Positions 23,801 through 32,617 of a DNA stretch of 64,000 bases are shown piece by piece. The DNA lies in the NCBI GenBank assembly GCA_035578905.1, contig JAQJVL010000058.1, positions 868,001 to 932,000 of the forward strand, read 5' to 3'. Position 1 is the stretch's first letter; each line of letters begins with the position of its first letter. A program made the translations under genes and the position numbers. The stretch comes from Stictocephala bisonia. Lineage: Eukaryota; Arthropoda; Insecta; Hemiptera; Membracidae. The notes under the pieces were generated by a model, which saw only the letters and a program-made list of their open reading frames with translations, did no database searches and had not been told where the DNA came from.

Positions 23801-25389
23801 CAGTATATTTGTTATGGCTAAATATGTTGATGTTTACTGTTAGGAGATCAATGAAGTTGTTTGATAGCTGCAGTAATCACAGTATATTTGTTATGGCTAA
23901 ATATGTTGATGTTTACTGTTAGGAGATCAATGTAGTTGTTTAATAGCTGCAGTAATCACAGTATATTTGTTATGGCTAAATATGTTGATGTTTACTGTTA
24001 GGAGATCAATGAAGTTGTTTGATAGTTGCAGTAATCACAGTATATTTGTTATGGCTAAATATGTTGATGTTTACTGTTAGGAGATCAATGAAGTTGTTTG
24101 ATAGCTGTAGTAATCACAGTATATTTGTTATGGCTAAATATGTTGATGTTTACTGTTAGGAGATCAATGAAGTTGTTTGATAGCTGTAGTAATCACAGTA
24201 TATTTGTTATGGCTAAATATGTTGATGTTTACTGTTAGGAGATCAATGAAGTTGTTTGATAGCTGTAGTAATCACAGTATATTTGTTATGGCTAAATATG
24301 TTGATGTTTACTGTTAGGAGATCAATGAAGTTGTTTGATAGCTGTAGTAATCACAGTATATTTGTTATGGCTAAATATGTTGATGTTTACTGTTAGGAGA
24401 TCAATGAAGTTGTTTGATAGTTGCAGTAATCACAGTATATTTGTTATGGCTAAATATGTTGATGTTTACTGTTAGGAGATCAATGAAGTTGTTTGATAGT
24501 TGCAGTAATCACAGTATATTTGTTATGGCTAAATATGTTGATGTTTACTGTTAGGAGATCAATGAAGTTGTTTGATAGTAATCACAGTATATTTGTTATG
24601 GCTAAATATGTTGATGTTTACTGTTAGGAGATCAATGAAGTTGTTTGATAGCTGCAGTAATCACAGTATATTTGTTATGGCTAAATATGTTGATGTTTAC
24701 TGTTAGGAGATCAATGAAGTTGTTTCAAATCAAATCAAATCAAATCCTTTATTAACACATAATATTTGTTACAATTATAAATTTTATTTGTACAAATTTT
24801 GTGTCTTGTCAAATTAACTATAACTACTACTAATATAATACTGTATTAATTAATTAATATTTAATAATCTTGTACTACAGACATGTGAGGTAGTCGAATG
24901 TATAAAATAATTGTAACTTTGAACACTCAAAATATATATTTAAGCATACATTGAATAATGTTGTCAAATGGATCAAACTGTTACATATAAATTAAAACAA
25001 TTTAAAACAATCAAAACTAGGCACTTTCCATATTAAGATAATCCTTTACACTGTAGAAGGCATGCGAAAGAAGAAAGGACTTTACTAAATCTTTAAATTT
25101 GGAAATGTTGTTTTCTTTTTTAATTTTTAGTGGCAATTTGTTAAAAAAATGTAATCCCATATAAGCTGGGCCTTTTTCAAATTTTGTTGTCTGTTTGATA
25201 GTTGTAGTAATCACAGTATATTTGTTATGGCTAAATATGTTGATGTTTACTGTTAGGAGATCAATGAAGTTGTTTGATAGCTGTAGTAATCACAGTATAT
25301 TTGTTATGGCTAAATATGTTGATGTTTACTGTTAGGAGATCAATGAAGTTGTTTGATAGCTGCAGTAATCACAGTATATTTGTTATGGC
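20890..25389. repeat. 79-bp satellite array, about 51 copies, interrupted once
   Basis: The monomer contains GCTGCAGTAATCACAGTATA, TTTGTTATGGCTAAATATGT, TGATGTTTACTGTTAGGAGA and TCAATGAAGTTGTTTGATA, in all 79 bp. About 48.5 copies precede a LINE insertion at 24725-25191 and 2.5 copies follow it. Indels are rare: two extra bases near 22930 and six missing near 24577. Point variants such as TGTAGTTGTTTAATAG, GATTGCTG and TTTGTTAGCTG recur in fixed order. Both outer edges carry GGCAAA instead of GGCTAAA. A 73-codon open frame inside it is a period artefact. Confidence 0.97.
24725..25191 (-). mobile_element. 5'-truncated LINE inserted in the 79-bp satellite
   Basis: On the minus strand the insert begins with the last part of a retrotransposon polyprotein (KFEKGPAYMGLHFFNKLPLK, then a FKDLVKSFLLSHAFYSVKDY block), a typical C-terminus of arthropod LINE reverse transcriptase proteins. 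It stops at a TAG near 25017. About 270 bp of AT-rich 3' untranslated DNA follow, ending in four tandem copies of ATTTG, the pentamer tail (24725-24746 on the plus strand). TGTTT stands on both sides of the insert and fits a short target duplication. The satellite resumes in phase afterwards. Only the 3' end was copied, as is usual for target-primed reverse transcription. Confidence 0.85.
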
Positions 25390-26619
25390 AAAATAATTAG
25401 TGACTTAGTACATTTTTTCTTTTATTTATATTTCTTTTTAGATATGCAATACCAAAATATTAATATTGCCATTGCTAGTTTTTAATTCGTTTTATGAACA
25501 TTGTGTAGAATTAAATCAACATTAATTTTACATAAGTTAACAACTGATACTCCTACAGAAAACGGCCTTGAACCACCCTTTCCTGACGAACCGTCCACTT
25601 TTCCTACATTATAAATTCTTCAATTTTGCAATTAAATACACCACGACTTGACGGACCACGCATGCATATTGTTGGCTTATTTAATTACGTTTTTTCTTTA
25701 AAGTTTAGATAATTGTTATTGTTTTTTTGCTATCTTGTAGTATTTCGTATTCTTCCTGTATTATGTTAATTAGTTTTTATCTCAGTCCGCTGCTATTATA
25801 TTGTGTATTTTCTAATTATGTTGCTCCAATTTTAAACAGGCTTAGTGAATGTAAATAATAAAATACATAAATAAATATTATATAAAAGATCATTTTATAG
25901 TACGAAAAGGAAATTATTGACTATTGTTGCTAGCCTGAACTAGTAAGAAAATTATTAAAGGTTACTGTACTAAGATAAAATTAAATACATATTCCCTTGT
26001 CTTTATTGTTATTTATTTTTATTATCTAGACTACCTAGGCCTACAGTTCGTGCTTCATGCACTGAATTGATACTTTCAGCGAAAGGAAATCTTTACAGAA
26101 AGGATATCATCCAGGATTGGCTCTTGCTTTGTCAAAAAAATGGATTGTTCATTTTCCAAAATTATAGTTAAATATTTATAGTAAATTGATATAAATCAAT
26201 CATATTGGGAGGAGCCAGAAGAAACATTTATATTCTAAATAAAGAAGGCGCTAGTATTTAAATATAGGTTTATTTTTTTAGGCCGTTAAAAATTAATTAT
26301 TGTACGCAGGAGCGTACCAAACAAATATATATATATTTAACGTGGGGATCAATACTAAAAACAACTGTACTCGGAAATTGTTCCAAGTTGAAAATAGGTG
26401 TTTAATGATTGTAACTTTATATCCTGGGGTAAGTGGACCATGGAGGGGGGGGGCAACGTTAGCCCTCTTTACGCCCTTGGTTGTACAATTAGCTACATAT
26501 TGCCTTAAAGGTGTTAGTAGTGACACCTGTATTTGTTACCACAGCTGGCTCAAATTTGATTTGACAGTTTATTTATATTTTTCACGTATTTATTAAAGAC
26601 ACATTTACTTTATATTTGA
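25390..26619. other. AT-rich spacer, no gene seen
   Basis: No convincing coding frame. Two overlapping antisense open frames at about 26293-26596 surround a G-run near 26441-26450 and show no known domain. Confidence 0.45.
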
Positions 26620-27115
26620 ACTAGGAGACACCCCTGCACGCTTCGGAAGGAAAATTTTGAGGGACTGCTTGTACCCCTTAGCAATGGAATTTCAAAAATA
26701 CTTTTAAATTGGTCGGTAGCGTAGTTGGTTCAATCCCAGCTTCATGAGCTAAAGGTTGTCAGTTCGATCCCAATCAGAGTCATAATACATTTTGAGAAGG
26801 ATCAGCTGATAACCACCGGCTGTTCATTTGTCATTGGGCTATTAATTAATGAGACTTTCTAAGGAATAGTCGACCTTAGTTTGTATGATGACATTCGCTC
26901 ATCTACACTCATCACACTCATTCGAAATCCATATTCGCCCATATCTTGACGATCGGCGTCTTATGAATAAATAAAAAAATAAATAAAAATTTTTAGTGGG
27001 TCCCTTCGATATTATATCAAGTTAGAGCCTTTAAAATTTCGTGTTAATACTTAAAGATTTCGTAATGGGCGATTGAGTCATTCAGTGGTATTTGGCTTTT
27101 ATATATATAGATTTA
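26620..27115 (+). mobile_element. RTE-like LINE 3' end, split by a SINE
   Basis: The left part (26620-26715) holds TACCCCTTAGCAATGGAATT. The right part (26989-27115) resumes at TTTTTAGTGGGTCCC and continues through TAAAGATTTCGTAATG to TTTTATATATATAGAT. The same order is found uninterrupted at 49395-49570 (TACCCCTTAAGAATTGAATT, TTTTAGCGGGTCTC, AGGAGATTTCGTGACGAG). This arrangement is typical of widespread insect RTE-type 3' ends, but the family name is my inference. Confidence 0.5.
26716..26988 (+). mobile_element. tRNA-derived SINE, short form, most complete
   Basis: The head GGTCGGTAGCGTAGTTGG carries a box A-like segment, and GTTGTCAGTTCGATCCC carries a box B-like segment about 35 bases on. 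The body includes GATCAGCTGATAACCACCGG and TTGGGCTATTAATTAATG, then the shared 3' part (AGTCGACCTTAGTTTG, ACACTCATTCGAAATCC, TATCTTGACGATCGGCGTC). It ends in an A-rich tail of AATAAATA units. TTTTA occurs on both sides of the insert and may be part of a target duplication. Confidence 0.85.
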
Positions 27116-28419
27116 ACTACATATTTTTCCAACATTATTCGTAGAATTCAATTCGTAGTTTTTATAACAATTCCTTTAAATATCTGATTGTATATCTGAA
27201 GTGGAGACGTTTGTTGGGTTCAGATAATCACTAATAATTTCTGAAGGGCGTCGTGACCCCCTTTAATATGTTTTGAGACATTCAGTGTTTTTCTAATTAT
27301 TCGGCGATTTTTGTCAGCAGGGTCTCATATTTAGACTTGCTAAACCTTCAATATATATTCGAATTCAGGGAAATACGTAATACGCAGGGAAATACGTAAT
27401 ACGTAATGGTACATGAAAATGTACGCTTTGATACCTCACAGGAGTGGGTTGATAGTTGTTATTAATTTTGTATTTTAAAATCGTATTACTAATTTTGGTA
27501 CGTCGAACAGGTAACTGAGTTTCTAAGTAAAAATCAAGCGTGAGACATGAGTTGTTTTGATTCATCCAGAAATGTTATTTTCGTGATTAAGACAGGAAAA
27601 CAGTTTTTCAAAACTTTTTAAACTTTCCTAGCGATTTAAGCCAGATACTTGACAAAATGTCAAATAAACATCCCTATTTTGTCGGGACGCACTAAGTAGT
27701 TGTATATCTCTTAGTTGTATTTTACAGTAAGCATGGACTTTAACATATAAAGAATATTTGAATTCTTGAGTGTTAATGATGTTTAATTTGCGCCAAAAAT
27801 GTGCCGTGTCGATAAGGAAACAAAAAGAGCATTTTTAGTGCTTTAGGGTAAGCATTTGACGTCAAATGTTTTACAAGCCATGACAAGTAAACGGTCAAAT
27901 ACGCACTTTGCAGGTGCGTGGACTGTAAATGTACCATTCTGTACTAGCAGGACTTTAAGTAGACATTTAACATTGGAACTGATTTATGGTAATTTTAAGT
28001 AGCATAATGTTATAATAACCCGGGCACCAACATTACAATGAATTATCTACCCATATCACTTCTACGTGCCTTTTCATAATGAGATAAAAACACTCTCTAA
28101 TGTATGTTAACAAATTTGAACACTACGTACCAGTATATTCTTATTATAACGTATATCCCAAACCACTTTATACATCAAATCGTTGGTTTTGAACTAAAAT
28201 AATTACCACATTAAAATAAAACAATTCTGGTAAATGATGAGAAAAATACGAAAATGTTATTATGTTTCGCTTCGATTCCTACAACCTGTATATTTTTTAA
28301 AAGTATAATATTATAAAATAATACTGCTATATTACCTTTTTTTTGTCGACTCGTGTATGAAAGTAATCCAATTCAAGATTGAGGTGTGGTGAGGGTAAAT
28401 AAAAGATCCTTATGTCACT
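27116..28419. other. AT-rich spacer, no gene seen
   Basis: A 19-bp perfect tandem duplication (CAGGGAAATACGTAATACG) lies near 27367-27404. Nothing else stands out. Confidence 0.45.
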
Positions 28420-28580
28420 CACACTGTCAGTACGACACGCGCGGCACTAACACAAGCACTACGAACGTTCAGTGGCGACGGTCGACGCGCTAGTGAGTGT
28501 ACTTTCACCACAACCGCTCTGCCGGGGAGGGGCGTACCACAAGCTTGCTGTAGGTCGGGTCGGCGGGCTTATGTAACATG
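28420..28580. other. CpG-rich island-like stretch
   Basis: CpG dinucleotides are frequent here (CGACACGCGCGGC, GGCGACGGTCGACGCGC, GGGTCGGCGGGC) in an otherwise AT-rich, CpG-poor region. It could be a promoter or 5' exon of a host gene, or part of an unmethylated recent insertion. No open frame supports a gene. Confidence 0.25.
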
Positions 28581-28884
28581 TGTTAACAACAACGTCCCTG
28601 GAATGAGACTACATATTCCATTTGTGTATTGTTTCTGAGAAAATGTTAATATATTTTTGGACCTTGCGGCGACATGTGGATATGTAAGACAAGCCCTAAG
28701 AAGGTCGTACAGATTTTTTTTAAAGAAAGGATTGGGTGTCATTAAGTTCAATTTTTAATCGCTAAATAAGGAGTTTCTAAATACGACATGAAACAGTCAA
28801 ATCAATTTTGATTGGTTAAACTTTTATGCCCTCATGTCAACCATGTGACTGACGTGTTGTCTTTCACACGATTCTTTTCTTAAG
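28581..28884. other. spacer, nothing recognised
   Basis: AT-rich DNA without recognisable features. Confidence 0.45.
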
Positions 28885-29000
28885 GTGTCCGTTTCCCAAA
28901 TCGCCAAGTCACCGCTGGGAAGTCGACTCGGTAGCAATGCAATCTTACCGTCAGCGGGCTAAAACATGCTGTCCTATTTGAACTGTACTGTTCTGGTTTA
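28885..29000 (+). repeat. dispersed repeat A, copy 2
   Basis: The same-order match to 10275-10385 includes GCCAAGTCACCGCTGG, AAGTCGAC, ACCGTCAGC and GGCTAAAACATGCTGT. It is followed by a TTA microsatellite (about 29001-29016), where copy 1 has a T-run. A variable simple-sequence end of this kind suggests a retroposed unit. Confidence 0.7.
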
Positions 29001-29184
29001 TTATTATTATTATTAGATGTAGTTAACACTGCATGATTATAAAAAGTCTTATCTAGTTGACCATAAGTTGATATTTATGTTCCATTTAAAATCAAGAATG
29101 ACATGTAATGTTTCACTTATTTTACTGCCAGGAAAAATTATTAAAATACTCGATTTTTACAAAAAATCTTATATTCCACTAGAA

Positions 29185-29400
29185 TGGGTCTTCACCTATC
29201 AAATGACACTTAAAGTGTTACGATACGATCATTATTACGGACCAAGTCGCTGAAATACAAACTCATGTTTTAGGCGTTATTCGTGGAGCGAAATGGTCCC
29301 CTTAAACATTCCAAAAGACCGTCTTCTTCGTCCGTAACTTATGTATACGGGGAGAGAGGGCAGTGTTAAAAAACGCCTTCTCTAGACAGATTGTAAGAAC
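29185..29400 (+). repeat. dispersed repeat B, copy 2
   Basis: It matches 11690-11930 over CACTTAAAGTGTTACGATAC, GATCATTATTAC and GAGCGAAA, then more loosely. Confidence 0.6.
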
Positions 29401-30464
29401 ATTTAGTGGACACCATCACTCTATGGCTAAGTTCGACTGATGAACGACCCACGTCCTACGACTGCACAGTAAACAGTCTGTCACTTTGTTTACGTGTGAG
29501 TAAACTAAAATTCTTATGGCTTTTAGTGTCGAGTGAGGGCCAATTAAGACACGGTTTCCTTCGTCTGCTTGGACGAGCCTAATTTTGTTTTGAAGGCTCG
29601 TTTGACCGACGCCTTAGGCACACTATCGAACCGCACGCGTCGAGCCGACTGCGTGGCAAGCCACCGACTTTGCCTCTAGTTAGGGCCGCTCCTCACGATG
29701 TGTTATTATCTATGACCACACGTATCTTAAGGCCTTTTCTAGGTAACTAGTCTACTGCTGCTTTTTAACATTTGATCTAGGCTGTTTGTGTACATTTTGG
29801 AAGTTAATATTATATATTGGAATATTAATTTATTCAGGCAATAATGAATTACATCCATAAGTTCTTTTAACTGATGACATGAAAATCTTTTTAGGGGAAG
29901 ATTCGAATTCTTTCATGCCAAATTATTTATATTGGTTCCGCTAAAAGTAGTACAATTACAGGCAAGGCTAAATGTCTTCTCTCTATAACAGTGTCCTCTG
30001 AAGTATCAGTGCGTGGAGAAGTAATCTCAAAGGTACGGTAATCAGTATTCACTTTAAACAATTAAACTTTAGGTATACATAACCTAAAGATAGTGCATAC
30101 AAACGACAAGCCCTAAACTGAATTCTGGGAAATAAGCTTCGTCAATCATACACACAGCACTCATGAGGTTGTTCTCACAAGCTCGTTTTCTGCAATGTAT
30201 AATGCATTATCACAACTACGGTGATATTCTGGCCTATAATTACAACTAACTCACGTTGTAATATTATTCATATCATATTCCTCCTCTGTAATGAGTATAA
30301 TTATTGTGTATAGTTACGGCGTTACATCTCCTTTGACAATTACTCTAGGAATGACTCGAGTAAGTTGCGAAACTCTTTGTGAAGCCCTAGTTTAAGGCAC
30401 GGAAAAAGTAGTCAAATACGTGTTTTTTTTAGCTATCCTTGTGTGGTTTTCTGTTTAATTCGGG
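29401..30464. other. spacer, nothing recognised
   Basis: The part at 29440-29700 has intermediate GC and several CpGs (ACCGCACGCGTCGAGCCG) but no open frame I would defend. The remainder is AT-rich. Confidence 0.4.
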
Positions 30465-30550
30465 AGAGCCGGTGGTCGAACGGTCTGAGGCGTCAGGACT
30501 TGGTATCTAAGATAGAACAGGTTCGAACCCTCGTCGTGACTGTCAGTTTT
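30465..30550 (+). mobile_element. tRNA-Leu/Ser-like SINE head or tRNA pseudogene
   Basis: GGTGGTCGAACGGTCTGAGG resembles the D-arm (box A) of a class II tRNA such as tRNA-Leu. CAGGTTCGAACCCTCG, about 45 bases later, is a clear T-arm with box B. The two acceptor-stem sides do not pair, so it is not a working tRNA. A SINE promoter head is likely, and up to about 170 bp after it may belong to the same element. I see no second copy of the body in this window. Confidence 0.55.
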
Positions 30551-31894
30551 TATCACTAATATTCACGTTTACTCTATACTTGTATAATAAGTTCCTTTTA
30601 CTATGTCTGATAAGTTCCCTGCATAGATCAATAGTCTATGAGGAACGGGTAGAGTACGGACAAAGAGGACATCGGTCTCTCCTTAGAAAACATTCGGACT
30701 CCGTATAATTATTCAGTATATGTCTGCTCGAGCCATATACAGAGTTTAGTTTGTAAGGTAAAATAATCTAAAGTGGATCATAAAGGTTTACAGACGAAAA
30801 TTGCACAGTGTATAAGGGCACATAAAGTTGAGCAGAAATAAATATGACCCTGGTATAGAAGCAAATCCTAAAAATATAAGATCTGAAAGTATGATAAACA
30901 GTACTGCCACTTTTACCTCCTTCTATAGTGATATTTTATGAATCATAGCATTGTATTAACTTCAAGAGAACGTATTCCGACATTTTTACATTCGTTGTTG
31001 GAACACATATCCACCTTTCACTTAACTGTCAGGGGGATAAATAGAAAATGCAATAACTTTAAATTCATTTATTGTGGTGTCGCGCTGTGTCAGTGGGTCG
31101 CCGCCGTGCTGAGTCTCGATGCTGAACACGCTGCTCCAGAATGTGCCGTGACTCAGCTGCTTATAGGGGCCACTGCTGACGCAACCACTGCTGGCCCCAT
31201 AACTCCAGGGGAAGCCCACTCGAGTCATGTGTTTTGTTTGCCAACATCTGTATCGCCGTCCAATTAGTGCCTCGGGAACGCCAAGTGCAGTTTGCACTTT
31301 GGCGACATTGCTGTAAACGGGCCGTAACTGTATTTTGGCGTGACACCAAAGGATATACTTATGTTTTCAAACTATTGGCAGTCGATCGAGTGGTAGATAA
31401 TTTCAAGACTAAAATATACTCGCCGAAGTAAAGCTATTTATCTATTATTTACTCAAATATAAAAAATTTACACTCGTATACAAAAATGCTGTGTCCTGAA
31501 CTTCAATCATCTTAAAAATATCTCTTTGAAAAAATCAAAATGATATCCTGATCTGTCATGTCAAAGGAAGTCAAATAATATAGTTCCTTGTTTTTATACG
31601 ATCTACATTGAAAAACTGCTTTGACAAAACAAGAAAGAAGAACATTTTAGAATGGTTTTATGCCAATCTATACATTCTTAAAAACGTAGACAATTTATCT
31701 AATAGTCTTTGAAAATAATAATGACTCAATTTCACATTTTTGTACAGTTTTAAAAATATTAAAACGTTTAACTGTTTGTGAAAACAACAAAATTACTTAT
31801 TTTAAAATGGTAGTTTTTGAAAATGTTCTATGCAGACTCAGTAGATCATTTAGAGCAGATTTTATACGTACTCTTTGATCAACCACAACGTAAG
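30551..31894. other. spacer with an unidentified GC-richer stretch
   Basis: Open frames overlap on both strands at about 30938-31430, in a stretch with balanced composition (31070-31340). The plus-strand product includes AAVLSLDAEHAAPECAVTQL. I recognise no domain, and because both strands are open I cannot choose a coding strand. It could be an exon of an unknown gene or decayed repeat DNA. Confidence 0.3.
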
Positions 31895-32385
31895 GACACT
31901 GCTTTCTAAATCTTGTCGTATCCACTAATAGATACGACAAGATACGAACAATAGATATCCACCAATATATTCAAATAAAGGTTGACTGCCTGCACAAATC
32001 TAAGGTATCGTAGAATTTTAAAAATTGGACTTATTTACATATATGCTTCTATCTTCCCCCATTTTTCTTTTTCTTTCTTCTCTATTTTCCAGAGGGTAGA
32101 AGAAAGCAGAAGCCTAGTAAAATAACATCAATGTCTTCAATAGAGTTCGTTGAAGGGAAGGTATTTAAATCTGTTTTTATTAGATGTTTTATCGAGTAGT
32201 ATAGATTTTTTTCAAAGATACTGCCCTCTAAATCTCATAGTATCTACTAAAAGAAAAAGTTTGACTGCCTGGCCATCAAAGGAATCGGAGACCAAAAATG
32301 TACTGCTGTTTACAGACACATACGCTTCTATTTTTTTTCTGTTTGCTGGGCTCGGACGAAACCCGGAAGCCTAGTAAAGTAACTT
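31895..32385 (+). repeat. pair of diverged direct repeats, about 200 bp each
   Basis: Copy 1 (about 31895-32140) and copy 2 (about 32215-32385) share landmarks in order: ACTGC-(T/C)-(T/C)TCTAAATCT, GTATC-(C/T)-ACTAA, GTTTGACTGCCTG or GGTTGACTGCCTG, ATA(T/C)GCTTCTAT, and GAAGCCTAGTAAA(A/G)TAAC. Between landmarks the lengths differ. They may be two decayed copies of one element inserted side by side, or an old tandem duplication. Confidence 0.65.
31911..31942. other. 12-bp perfect inverted repeat
   Basis: TCTTGTCGTATC at 31911-31922 pairs perfectly with GATACGACAAGA at 31931-31942 across an 8-base loop. It lies inside the first of the two direct repeats and is absent from the second. Confidence 0.6.
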
Positions 32386-32392
32386 CTGTGCC

Positions 32393-32575
32393 TTGAACAT
32401 TATCATACGTTTATGCCATCAACTGGATGTTTTCGCGTTGGAAGCGGCTGGTGGAGGCCGACTCACCAGCTACGACGGTACCCACGTGGTGGCCCTGACA
32501 CACTTGCTACTAACTGGTGCCAATGTGAAGGCGACGGCTCTCCATGACGTCACAGCCGGACTACTGTTTGACTAA
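32393..32575 (+). CDS. short open frame of unknown status
   Basis: Sixty codons from ATG to TAA, ending LLLTGANVKATALHDVTAGL plus LFD. The 3' half has GC-rich, codon-like composition unlike its neighbours. The LLL-x-x-GANV-x-A part recalls the end of an ankyrin repeat and TALH its start, but only one partial unit is present and its spacing is wrong for a normal 33-residue repeat. The frame ends 43 bp before the 90-bp satellite. It could be a stranded exon fragment or a chance frame. I would not assign a function. Confidence 0.15.
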   Translation: MNIIIRLCHQLDVFALEAAGGGRLTSYDGTHVVALTHLLLTGANVKATALHDVTAGLLFD

Positions 32576-32617
32576 TACGACAGCCATCCATTGGAGTTGT
32601 TTTAGGCTACCTAGTAG

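Noticed and set aside
30465..30550. Functional tRNA-Leu or tRNA-Ser gene
   Set aside because: The D and T arms are tRNA-like, but the acceptor stem does not pair, so I call it a SINE head or pseudogene.
31022..31349. Minus-strand open frames as a host gene
   Set aside because: Both strands are open over the same bases and none of the products is recognisable, so strand and coding status cannot be decided.
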